Positions 1-10,559 of a stretch of 64,000 nucleotides of DNA are shown here, piece after piece (positions within the stretch are counted from its first letter, which is position 1; each line of letters opens with the position of its first letter). Source of the stretch: Cucumis sativus. Taxonomy: Eukaryota > Streptophyta > Magnoliopsida > Cucurbitales > Cucurbitaceae. The position numbers and the translations under genes are program-made. The DNA lies in assembly GCF_000004075.3 (NCBI RefSeq), contig NC_026655.2, positions 21,809,489 through 21,873,488 on the forward strand, in the 5' to 3' direction. Under the pieces are notes generated by a model, which searched no databases, was not told where the DNA came from, and saw nothing but the letters and a program-made list of their open reading frames with translations.

Positions 1-1879
1 TTCCTTTAATAAATTTTACATTTTAAATATACAATTTAATATCATTTTGTATTTTCTAATTTTTCCGAATTGTTCAATCTTCATTCCTATTTCTTAAAAT
101 TTTCAATTTGTAGTTGAAATTATCTTAAATTAATTACTAGTTCAAAATTAATGTTTATTTTAACTGATTAAATAATTAATAATAGTAACGACTTTCATGC
201 AAATATTTTAAGATTATTAAATTAATACAACTCAACTAATAATAATAGATAATAATAACAATAAATTGTAAAAAGAATATATATCTTTCAACGGTTTGGA
301 AAAATAATAATAGCTAGATAATAATCAACAATAATAGTAAGACTAAAAGTCAAGTAAAATGTATTAAAAGTGCAAAAATTCAAAAATACATAAATTAAAG
401 TTAAACTTGTTAGTACGAATTCAGATTTTAACGTCGTTTTAATCAATATACAGTGTATTATTAAAATACTTAACGTCGGTTGAATATGATATTCTAACTA
501 ACGAATCGTTTAAGTCTTTAGGAAGTCTAATTCTATTATAAAAAATTAGATGAGTAATTAAATTTTTAGTAAACTATATAACTTATAAATAAACACAAAG
601 TTATAAATGTGAGGTAGTTTTTCATGCTATCAAGAGGCGTAATTAATGTACCAAATGTTTAGGGTATAACGAGGGTGGTAAAATCATTTCCAAAACTTTT
701 GGAAATAATAATAATAATAAATTATCTAAAGGGTCAATAAATCATAAATTAATGTTAGGAGAATTGCTAATATACCTAACATGTTAAAAGCTTAGCATAA
801 TTAATTATATGATCAAAAGGTTTGAGTTTATCTAACCTTTTAAACAATTCAAAAATAAATGTTTCTTTCTTTGATTTTAAACTTTTGATAACATTAAATA
901 ATTCATAGCCTTTAGCTCTGTTTTTATACATATATCAACTATTGATGTTAAAATATGAACGAAAAATGCACTTGATCTTTGTTTTAAACGAAAAACAATA
1001 TGGTACGTAAAAGAACCAACATTGTTTGATGTATATACATTTTGATGAGGCCAGAGAAACAAAAAGTTTTACGGTAAGGTTCAAGTTATCTCATATAAAG
1101 TTATAACTACGTATTTTATAAAGTGATTGGCCTAGATTAATTATTTAACTATATTTATGTTTGACGTTTCAACATTTTTTCTAGAACGATGTTTTGAGTT
1201 TAGGAGCATGCATGAGATGTTTTCTATTTTGCTAAGGTCAATTGAGTACGTAAATTTGAATCGTATTAAAATTAAGAAATTACACTATAAAAGTGTATCG
1301 TTTTAAAAGTCTAGACCAGAATTTGAAGAAGGAAAAAGTATTTCTTTGAAAAATTCCCATCTTATAAGATCAATATTTTTGAGTTATTTGAGTTTGAGAA
1401 TTCGAATAACTCGAATTTAGTTTATAACCCAACTCAACCTATAAATATGGATTGGGTTATAATTTTTTTTCTATTTCTAATTTCTAATAATTATAAAAGT
1501 TTAAAATTATTGTGTTTAAATATATATATATATTTTATATTAATTCGATTTGGTTTGAATTGAATCAAAATTTTCAACCTTTCAACGACATATGTAACCT
1601 AATTTAAAGAGATAAAAAATAAAATTAATTCAATCCAACCCATATTTTAAGCTAACCTAACCGCCCGACATCAACCATGAACGTTTTCGTAAGGTGTGAA
1701 ATTTCAAAAGGAAGTTTCGATTTATATGGGTGGAAAAAGAAGTAATTTGGAAAATGTTAGAGAGAGATTGAGAGAGGGAATGGAAGACATCACAATCAAA
1801 ATTAATAATTAGAAGGGAAAGACGAAAAACCCTGAAAGCGGTAGGCAAAAGAAATCATGGAAGGAGAGATTATGTTGGG
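1..1879. other. Intergenic AT-rich DNA, no gene seen
   Basis: Strongly AT-rich DNA with short simple runs. Reading frames of about 60 codons on the minus strand (for example 1848 to 1657) have no recognisable motif, no splice context and low-complexity composition. I see nothing else I can support. Confidence 0.6.
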
Positions 1880-2180
1880 GACGTGGCGGAGTATGATTTG
1901 AGAAGCGGTGGTGGGACCGGTTAGTTAAAAAAAAGTTTTCTTTTCTTTTCCTTTCTTTTTAAAAAGAAAAACGGAAGAAGGAATAAGGAGAAGGCTCCAC
2001 GTGGAAAGTAGGATTTTTGGTTTCGGGTAGCGGACTTTGACGTGGACATGTCATTTGAAAAAATGCACGTGATTAGTAAGACAAATATTTATTTAAACTC
2101 CCATTTTCCTGACACGCACCCCACACCCCTCTTTTTCCCTTTTCCAAACCTATTTATTATTCTTATTACTCTCTTCTACA
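1880..2180 (+). promoter_or_regulatory. ACGT-element cluster followed by CT-rich leader-like DNA
   Basis: Four ACGT-core elements lie within about 190 bp: GACGTGGC at 1880-1887, the palindrome CCACGTGG at 1997-2004, TGACGTGG at 2038-2045 and CACGTG at 2066-2071. These match the G-box/ABRE type bound by plant bZIP and bHLH factors. A TATA-like ATTTATTTAAA near 2088 and a CT-rich tract at 2100-2180 follow, as in a plant promoter and 5' leader. No coding exon follows, so the transcript, if any, would be non-coding or a remnant. Confidence 0.35.
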
Positions 2181-2229
2181 TTTTAAATTTTAACAAAATA
2201 TTTCTTTTTAACCATTTCAAAAACTTTTA

Positions 2230-3999
2230 AATAAAATATCAAATGTTGTGTTATTAATTCATCATTTATATTTCATTCTCTACATTTCTTTTGGTTCCAA
2301 ATATTTTTAACCAAATAAAAAGAAATAAAAGAGAATGAACAGAGTAAATCTGAAATATTAAAAACAACTAGTATGTTTTAGCCAAAATCTTTATCAACAG
2401 CTTAACTTTACATTTTAATTAATAATTATATCAATTTAAACCAGTTACATATTCTCATTTTAGATTTAATATAAAATTCACCTTTTTGTTTAATTGTCAA
2501 TACATTGAATTATTATATGAAAATTGAAATAATAAAATCAAACAAAATGCATGCATCAATTGATGATAATTGAGTATTTGAATTAATTTTCTCACGAATG
2601 TTTGAGAGTTTCATTGACAAACAAAATGTAATAATAGAAAGAGTAAATTAATACACCGACTAATGTTTATTATTTCATTTTATAGCGTTATTAATTTTAA
2701 CTTTAAATTCACTTTACTTTTTTTTTTTGCTTGAAAATAAACTCATGAAAATATTTATAAAAATTAACAAAATTTAAGATTTACTAGTGATAAATCTAAA
2801 TTATTTTTTTTTTATATTTTTGTTTGTTTTTCTATTTTTTTTAAATAACCCTAGTTAATAATTTTAAAAACCAAAAGCTACTTTCACATAATGATTTATT
2901 TATTTTGTTATACTATATGCATTTAAAAAGCAAAAAAAAAAAACTTTTTTCACCAACATTTAGTTCTCAAATCATATGGTTTAACTAAAATTTTGTTAGA
3001 ATGAAATTTAGAAGTTTTGTAAAGAGAAAAAGTGAAATAGATTATAATAATAAAAGCTATATTTTAACTTGGTTCTTTTCTTAGAACATAATTATTCAAA
3101 AGACATAATAATATAAATCTTGAATATTTAATTTATAAGAAAAGACTAAATTTTGACATCAAACCCTTTTATTATCAATATAAAAATTATTATGTATTGG
3201 TAAAGAGAAAATTAAAAGCACATGTGAAAGTGTCATCATCACATACACATTTTCATTTTGACTCAATATATATACATATAATATATGATCATTTGATTTC
3301 TTGAGTTACACCCTTTTTAAGATTTTTATGTCAATAATTCAATTCTTATAATTAAGACATCTGATTTTTCACTCAAAGCCCCTAAGCCTCCCACCTAATA
3401 ACAATGTGAAAATTACAAAAATACCAATGACATTCTATTATTAATATATATATATAAGAAGATATTTCAATATTTTAATATTTATCTCTTTGGTTTTCTT
3501 TGTTTTTTTTTGGAGAATTATCACTTTGGCTTATTAAGACCTCCAACTCATACCTATTCCAACTCTTCAATTCTCCCAACAAGTAAGGTGAGAGGCAGAG
3601 TTAGGATATTATTAGTTTGAGAAAGGGGTAGCTATAAAATGATATTTTCTTTTTCATGAAATAAATATCACTACAATCATTGCTATATATTTATTTATTA
3701 CAAAGAGGATTAATTTTTTTTTTTTATGTAAAGTGTTGGAAAAAATTCAACTATAAAACTAAGTGATTTAATGAAAAAAACTTGCGTTTTGTATTCAAAA
3801 GTTGTGTTTGGAAGCAAATATTTAATATATAACTATAAAACTAGTAGAAATAATTATGAATTGTTCAACTTTTTCTTTTTATTTTTTATGCATATTATAG
3901 TTTATAACAGGGATATTTCTAAAAAGATGATATTGTTGATGCAAAATTGTATTTATAAATATATTAAAAAGGTTTAATATAATTTGGATTAGGAGAGTA
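2230..3999. other. Intergenic AT-rich DNA
   Basis: AT-rich DNA with A and T runs and no supportable gene. The open frame at 3771-3977 is low complexity and unlike any family I know. Confidence 0.55.
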
Positions 4000-4380
4000 A
4001 AGAGGGAGAGAATGATTAGATGTGGTGGATGGAAGTGGAAGGAAGGTTCCTAAAATCCGTTAAGAGTGGAAACGTGTAATTGGTGAGGGGATGAAGAAAA
4101 GAGGGTAGCCATTATCCATACGATCCGTTAAATTCCGACGAGGAGAAACCCAGGTGGCAGTAGGGTTCCGATACGGCGGCGACACGAGTCGCGGGGGAAA
4201 GGGGGGAGTTGGGGAAAAGGGGGATACGTGGAGAGGGGGAGCGGCGCATGGAAGGCAAATTGCGGGGCGGCGTAGGATTCAGTGCCGGCGGTGGGAAATG
4301 TGTAAGTGCAGGTGAAGAGAGAGATAGAGTTAGTGAGTGGGTGTGTGGCAGTACAGATTTGTTTTTGCTGATTTTATGGG
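4000..4380. other. GC-rich, purine-strand island without a recognised gene
   Basis: The plus strand is rich in G and A and far less AT-rich than its surroundings; the minus strand therefore looks like a plant CT-rich 5' leader. On the minus strand an ATG at 4249-4247 opens a 45-codon frame ending at 4112. A TA-rich TATA-like tract lies upstream on that strand at about 4470-4484. On the plus strand a frame continues from an ATG at 4248, but it becomes low complexity. Two ATCCGTTAA words (MYB-core-like) lie about 70 bp apart. It may be a first exon and promoter of an unannotated transcript. Confidence 0.3.
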
Positions 4381-4639
4381 CTTTTATCTTCTTTTTCTAT
4401 TCTCCTAAAACACAACTGTACTCCACTATATCAATGCTACAATTGGAGTCAAGGATATCATGTTTTATTATATATATATATATCCCTCTCTCTTTCTCTA
4501 TTACTTTCTGCCTATCAATATATCATTATCACACCTCACACTATGACCTCATTTACCACTTATATATCCATTGTTTAAAGACTTGGAAACACATTATTGA
4601 GAATATGAGCCCATAGTTGAGATGCATGTAAAGAAGAAT

Positions 4640-5095
4640 CAATAAGGAAATGAAAATAGAATCCTGATAGGTACAAACGGTATGAAAATGGGCTACGATT
4701 CAAAACGGTGGGAACAAAGTTATATAATCGAGTCCAAAGTGCTTCATCGACCCAAACTCATCTCCTTAGTGTCATTAGTGTCATTCGAATAGTTCCAAAG
4801 AAAAATATTCGTGTGATTGTAAAAGAATTTTATCGGAGAATCGATTGTAACGAATCTCAAACACAAACGTAATTGGATTGCTTTTATGATCATGTTTACT
4901 TAGAATTATGGATCTTTGACATCCAATGTTAACGTTGCCGTTCGATCCGATTTACTTTACTCATTTATGATATTTTAGAGCAAAAAATAACACATAAAGT
5001 CATACTTTTACTCAAAACTGCACCAAAATATTAATACACTTTGCAACATGAATAATCAATAATAAACTAGCAATAATAATACATAGATTAGATAA
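4640..5095. other. Intergenic, nothing recognised
   Basis: AT-rich spacer with no gene or repeat that I can support. Confidence 0.5.
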
Positions 5096-5101
5096 TGATG
5101 T

Positions 5102-5257
5102 GTTTGGATTATATTTTCAAGTGTTTAATCTATAAAATAAGTTATTTTAAAGAAAAAAAAAAACTAGAGCGTTTGGAAGCCACTCAAAATAGATCCATAA
5201 ATGGTTTAAACAAAAACGATTTCTTGAAAAACAATTTTTTCTTAATTCAATCCAAAC
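5102..5257. mobile_element. Small MITE-like element with 9-bp terminal inverted repeats
   Basis: The segment begins with GTTTGGATT (5102-5110) and ends with its exact complement AATCCAAAC (5249-5257), giving a 156-bp AT-rich unit with no coding capacity. The 5' end (GTTTGGATTATATTTTCAAG) is closely matched at about 44479-44497, so it is a dispersed family. Target-site duplications are not clear. The open frame across it is incidental. Confidence 0.5.
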
Positions 5258-5339
5258 GAATTCTAAAATGGTATTTAAGTGAATAGTTAAACTCACCATC
5301 TTTTACTTAAATGATATGAGATGTACATTTCTAGAAGGT

Positions 5340-5620
5340 TTAAACTTTAAATTAATATCTATACTTTTAGCTTTAGTTTATATCGGTCTCTATACTTTAA
5401 AACGTTCATTTTAAACTTTTGCACTTTAAAAACGTTCATTTCAATCCCTTCATTTTCATTTCATCTCATTTTTAAGAGAATCAAAATGATAACTTTTAAG
5501 AGTTCAACGATCAAAATATTACCCGAAAACTAAAATAGACATTTTAAAAATACATAAACTAGAATGAACAAAAGTTAAAAAGTATACCGAACAAAATATA
5601 GTTTAAAAAGAAAAAAGAAG
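5340..5620. repeat. Degenerate dispersed repeat (CTATACTTT-type)
   Basis: Phrases of the type TCTCTATACTTTAAAACGTTCATTT recur here in shortened and varied forms. Similar degenerate phrases occur near 20580-20660, 21000-21180, 25310-25520 and 38360-38430. This is a common plant intergenic repeat type and carries no coding sequence. Confidence 0.35.
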
Positions 5621-5699
5621 AACCAAATGGTATATAAGAAAAAGTAGACGGAAAGAAACCAAATTTCCCTCTTCAACCAATTATATAAATTGGTTGATA

Positions 5700-8200
5700 G
5701 TATATATATATATAAATGATTAAAACTCTATCATACATATATATTAGATTCTTCAAATCAATAGGAAATTTGTAATTAGGTGAGTGATGACTATAATATA
5801 TAGATTATTATTATTTTCATTTTATATATATACTAAGGTTTAGACATATGTTGATCCAATTTAATATATACATATATATATATATATAAAATTTGATCTA
5901 GTATGTGGTTAGAAATAATTGGGAAGCCACGAAATGGTTGTCATATTCAATTATTATTCCTAATGCCACATGGCAGTTTAGTGTGATATTTGGTATTACA
6001 TACCTTTTCAAATAAAATACATCAACTCCATGAAAACATGTTTTTCCTTTTTCCTTTTTAAATATGTATGAATTTTAAAATATTTTTTCACTTCATTTAG
6101 GAAATGAATTGCCAATTAGTTGACAAACTTTAAATTGGGTTGTTTATGTAAATATAACCAAATTTCATATTCTAATAATAATAAACAACGTAGCGATTAG
6201 TAACATCGATAGTAGGGATGAACATGGTAGACCAAAAAATCGAGATTCGGTCGGTGTTGGTTTGGCAAAGATAAAATTCATAGGTTTAAACCGACTTAAA
6301 TTGACTAACCAATAGTTGGTTTTGTACTTCTTCATAGTCGAGGTCAGTTTGAATATTTACTAAACTAATTATTGTTAGTTTGATGGGAAGATTTACTCGG
6401 ATCAATTGATATTCAATAGAAGTTTATAAATGAAATATGAAAATTATAAATAGATTTTATTCCCACTTTTCAATTGTTCTATTTTTCTTTTGTCAAAACA
6501 ATTATGTATATATATATATATATATAAAAAGGTAAGATGTATAGATTGCATTATTTATTAAAAGTCTTATCAACTGTATGTGTCTCTTCATGCTGACAAG
6601 GCACCAGCTGGTTGCTCTTTAAGTCTTTTTCTAAATTCCAAAGCTTTTTCCTTTTTCTAATTTTTAAAAACCATCACATTTTCTTTTACAAAATTAAATC
6701 CTCCAAACTATCTATTTTACTCATTCAATCATTTACAAATGAAATGAAAGAAGATGAAAATAAAAAGATCAAAATGATTATTTTTTTTTAAAAAAAAGTA
6801 ATAGAGTTGTAATTGTGGATTAATTTTGATTTGGTTTGTCACACTTAAATATGTCATAGGGTGCCCCTAATGGGCTTTGGTTTTGGTGGGCCCTCCACTT
6901 TGAGCCCAACAACACAAAAACTTTCTTCCACTTGACAAGAGACTTTTATGGCCAAAGTTGTTAGAGAATATCATCACATGACCTTCCAACATTAGGTTAA
7001 TAATGCAACATATACTTATACAATTAACTTTTTTTTTTTTCATTTTGAGAATAACATTCTCCTTTTTCCTTTACAATAAGTATCAAATGTTCCGGAGGTA
7101 TTCATAAAAGATAGTATACAGTTTTAGTGATAACTGCTTAAAAAAATCGTTTGTGTTTTTCTTAAGATTTTCAATGTTTTTTTTTTTTTTAAGTTTGTAA
7201 AAGTTATTGTAGTTGAGAAAGAATTTATGCGATTTTGGTGGACCATAATTACTATTATTATTATTATTTCGATTTTGAAATTTCTCAAGGCTATTCTAAT
7301 TTCTAGATTATTTTGATTTTATTCGTGCAAGCAAAGTATGAGTTTTTTTTTTTTTTTTTTGCCCTAAAAGAATCATCAAACTTATTCTATAAGACAAATA
7401 ATAGCATAATGTAAGTGTTTGTTTAAGCCCATTCCATACACTAATACAACTTTGGATGAAAGTGACACTATGATCAAAATCTAATGGTTAGATTTATGAG
7501 CATTTTCATCATAAAACCCATTTTGAATGAGGTAACCACTTCAAGCTTGAGCACCACACAAAATCATTATCTTTATGCACCCTTCCATTTTCCTTTTATG
7601 AAGGTAACACCATTAATAGTGATACCCAACAATTGCATTGTCAAATATTGCCCTTGCCAACAAAGAAACCACTTTCTCCAACTCTTCTTTTTCATATCTT
7701 TGACACCATACACATTCATATTTCCATTGCAATTAAAATTTGAACCATAATTTTTTTCTTTTAACCTCCATATCACTAATGATGAAAAGTTTATTATGAA
7801 AAAACTCCGACATGAAGTTTAAGTGTGGTCAAGTCAAAGAGTGAAAAAGAGTAGAGAAGTTCTAAGATATGTGAAAGAAAGTCAACTTATCTTTTCATAG
7901 CTATATTGATATATTTTTTTGTTTAACATAAAACGTTGTCAAATTAAGGTAAAACATAGCTAATTTAGAATGTTAACCTTAGGATGGGGTTTCGTCTACA
8001 GTGATTTCATCTTTGTTCCTAGTCTAACTACCTATGTAATTCACTAAATCTTTGTTACGACAATTAGTTCAAAAGAATTTAGAACTATATATTTACAGTT
8101 TTGATGGTTTGATACAATAGTTGAAGTTGAAAGCTTGGAAATTAAACTCATAATTTACTAAAATATATCATTTTCAATAGAAACTTAATCCCACTAACCG
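5700..8200. other. Intergenic AT-rich DNA with TA microsatellites
   Basis: TA-repeat tracts occur at about 5700-5715, 5872-5888 and 6507-6526. Around 6210-6420 is GGTCGGTGTTGGTTTGG-like sequence similar in style to 12310-12410, probably an old transposon remnant. The frame at 7484-7750 has no family resemblance. No gene is supported. Confidence 0.5.
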
Positions 8201-8237
8201 CCCCATGACATTAAATTTATTCTTATTCTTTATGGAC

Positions 8238-8362
8238 CCAAAACGACGTGCAAATATCGTCAACTCCCTAATATTTTATGTCGTTTTGGCGTTGACGAAG
8301 GTTGAACGATACGTCGTTTTCCTTACCAATATTTCAATATCATGAAAAAGAAACTAAACGAC
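8238..8362. promoter_or_regulatory. AAACGAC inverted-repeat cluster upstream of the MTP gene
   Basis: CCAAAACGAC at 8238-8247 and its exact complement GTCGTTTTGG at 8280-8289 form a 10-bp inverted repeat. Further copies of the core are GTCGTTTT at 8313-8320 and AAACGAC at 8356-8362. Four copies lie in 125 bp, about 150-270 bp upstream of the probable TATA box of the zinc-transporter gene, so a regulatory role is plausible but inferred. Confidence 0.4.
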
Positions 8363-8505
8363 AGGTCGTCAAAGTCACGCACCAATAATTGGAATGTAGG
8401 ATTCATAATCGCTTGGAAAGTGCGTGAGAAAGGATTCCCTTTTCAGTAGTTGGCCGGCAACGAAACGCAACGATCAAAACAATTCAATTCTTTTATTACT
8501 ATTCT

Positions 8506-8511
8506 TATAAA
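8506..8511 (+). promoter_or_regulatory. Probable TATA box of the MTP gene
   Basis: TATAAA at 8506-8511 is followed by a long pyrimidine tract (about 8512-8540), the usual layout of a plant core promoter and 5' leader. No better TATA candidate lies in the preceding 300 bp. Confidence 0.45.
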
Positions 8512-8712
8512 TTTTTTTTTTTTTTTCTTTTTTTTTTTCTGTTTAGCCCTTCAGATCAACAACGAATCCTTCAAGGCAACAAAGATAAGGAAAAAAGTTC
8601 CCCATTTCCTACCATATTTGTAAATTCTTTCAAATTTTATCCCTTTTCGATCGCATTAAAACCCTTTCGTTTCGTTTCGTTTACCCTTTTTAGGAATTTG
8701 ATCCTTTATTAG

Positions 8713-9053
8713 GTAATGAATTGTTTTGCTATATAGTTCTGTAACTTTCCTTTTTTATGAATTCGTCTGTTTCCTTTTCTCAGTGGCTCGCGCTTATTTT
8801 GTACAAATTGATATCCTGGACCTCTTTCTTATTGTTGATTATACGATTGAATTGTGCATTCTATCGATTCCTTGTTCATTTGTTCGTTTTGGGTGCTGAT
8901 CGACCCAGAGTAGCGATTGTTGCATATTTTCCTGGAGGGGCTTGGTTTTTGAATCTTTGAGCATTTTTTAATTGTTAGTTCGTGTTTGTTTTTTCTTCTT
9001 GAGATATTCTTATGTAGGTTAATGAAGCTTACTTTTGATTCTTCTTTTTGCAG
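8713..9053 (+). other. Intron in the 5'UTR of the MTP gene
   Basis: The donor AG|GTAATG (GT at 8713) and the acceptor CTTCTTTTTGCAG ending at 9053 fit plant splice consensus. The interval is T-rich (341 bp) and lies just upstream of the ATG at 9096, so the coding region itself is one exon. Short open frames inside it on both strands are incidental. Confidence 0.6.
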
Positions 9054-9095
9054 GTTTTTTCGTATTGATTTATATATATTGGATAGGTCAAGGAA

Positions 9096-10253
9096 ATGGG
9101 GGAGGAGGAAGTGCTTATTTTGAAAACAGAACACTCGGATGAAATTAACATCCCAATAGTTGCTAAGAAGATGAATGATGTTATTCCCACTTCCACTTCC
9201 TCAGAAGTTAAATGTTGCAGTTCTGGCTGTGCTTTTTCCAGACTAGAACATAGTAATTTGGAGTCATTAAAACGTTCTAAATCAGCTATGAAGCTTGGTG
9301 GATTGATATTGTTTTATACTATAGCTATAGTAGTTGAGATTATTGGTGGTTTGAGAGCTAACAGTCTTTCGGTAATGACAGATGCAGCTCACTTGCTTAG
9401 TGATGTTGCTGGTTTCTCTGTTTCCCTCTTTGCAGTTTGGGTTTCGGGTTGGGAGGCGACACCGCAACACTCGTTCGGGTATAACCGTCTTGAAGTTTTA
9501 GGTGCCCTTGTGTCTGTACAACTTATATGGCTGATTTCTGGGATATTAATCTACGAGGCGATTGACCGGATTCTTGCACCAAAGACTAAGGTGGATGGTT
9601 TCCTTATGTTTGCCGTTGCAGCTTTTGGATTCCTTCTTAACTTGTTTATGGTTATTTGGCTTGGCCATAGCCACCACCACCACTCTCATTCATCTCATTG
9701 TTGCCATCATGATCATCACTCTCATTCTCATCAGAATCACTTGGAGCATGAGGAGGAGGAGGTTTACACATTAACCAAACAAGAAGGTGCTTCTTTGGGA
9801 TCAAAGGACAATAGTTCAACGTTGAACATAAATCTCCAAGGCGCTTATCTTCATGTCATTACTGATATGATTCAATCTATTGGTGTGATGATTGCTGGAT
9901 TGGTTCTTTGGTTTAAACCCGAGTGGATCGTCGTAGATTTAATCTGCACTCTTGTATTTTCTGTTCTTGCTTTAGCTACTACTTTCTCTATGCTTAGACA
10001 TACAGCTGTTATATTAATGGAAGGAACACCTAGGGAGGTCCATATTGAGAGCTTAGAAAATGACATCAAGAACATGAAAGGAGTTTATGATTTGCATGAC
10101 TTGCACATTTGGTCCATAACGGTTGGAAAAGTCGTGTTGTCATGCCACGTTGTTGCTGAAGCCGGAGTTTGTTCTAGGGAGCTAATTTTGAAGATTAAAA
10201 GCCATTGTGAAAAGAGATACAATATAGTCCATACCACCATACAAGTTGAGTAA
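9096..10253 (+). CDS. MTP1: Metal tolerance protein, MTP1-type zinc transporter (CDF family)
   Basis: This is a 385-residue cation diffusion facilitator in one uninterrupted exon. Members of this group exchange Zn2+ for H+ at the plant vacuolar membrane and give zinc tolerance. Visible signatures are an N-terminal CCSSGC cysteine motif (residues 40-45), six hydrophobic segments (about 68-85, 92-116, 136-156, 168-189, 250-271 and 277-298), and the paired zinc-site motifs HLLSD (H99, D103) in TM2 and HVITD (H253, D257) in TM5. A His-rich cytosolic loop lies between TM4 and TM5 (about 191-217), and a cytosolic C-terminal domain carries the MEGTP and HDLHIW motifs. Length and layout match MTP1-type proteins. 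The start is chosen because ATG 9096 gives the family N-terminus and follows the 5'UTR intron. No defects seen. Confidence 0.95.
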   Translation: MGEEEVLILKTEHSDEINIPIVAKKMNDVIPTSTSSEVKCCSSGCAFSRLEHSNLESLKRSKSAMKLGGLILFYTIAIVVEIIGGLRANSLSVMTDAAHLLSDVAGFSVSLFAVWVSGWEATPQHSFGYNRLEVLGALVSVQLIWLISGILIYEAIDRILAPKTKVDGFLMFAVAAFGFLLNLFMVIWLGHSHHHHSHSSHCCHHDHHSHSHQNHLEHEEEEVYTLTKQEGASLGSKDNSSTLNINLQGAYLHVITDMIQSIGVMIAGLVLWFKPEWIVVDLICTLVFSVLALATTFSMLRHTAVILMEGTPREVHIESLENDIKNMKGVYDLHDLHIWSITVGKVVLSCHVVAEAGVCSRELILKIKSHCEKRYNIVHTTIQVE

Positions 10254-10559
10254 GGAGAAATGGGGAAACAAGAGCAAAAGAAAGGGAATGTAACAAAGTG
10301 TACTTGTTGCCTTGGTATAATTGAGTTATCATTCAGGTGACACAACATCTACTCTTCTTCCAATTCAAGAGTTCAACAATATGCCATGTGAGGAGCTTTA
10401 ACTTTTTATCTTTTGGCCGGGAGTAGATTATTCGTGTTCGTAACATCTTGTTACTTCTTGAGCATTAGAAAAGCTGACAGTTTGTACCAAGAGTTTTATA
10501 CACAATGGACATTCATTTTATTTGTTCATTGTTCTTGAAGTTCCAATCACCAATAATTG

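Noticed and set aside
4209-4616. 135-codon plus-strand frame
   Set aside because: It starts at TTG, the second half is low-complexity hydrophobic sequence over AT-rich DNA, and it lacks recognisable motifs; kept only as a GC-island finding.
7484-7776. Overlapping plus and minus frames of 88 and 67 codons
   Set aside because: No family resemblance, no promoter or splice context, and composition like the surrounding spacer.
8829-9134. 101-codon minus-strand frame over the MTP 5'UTR intron
   Set aside because: It covers intron and leader sequence of the opposite gene and shows no motif.
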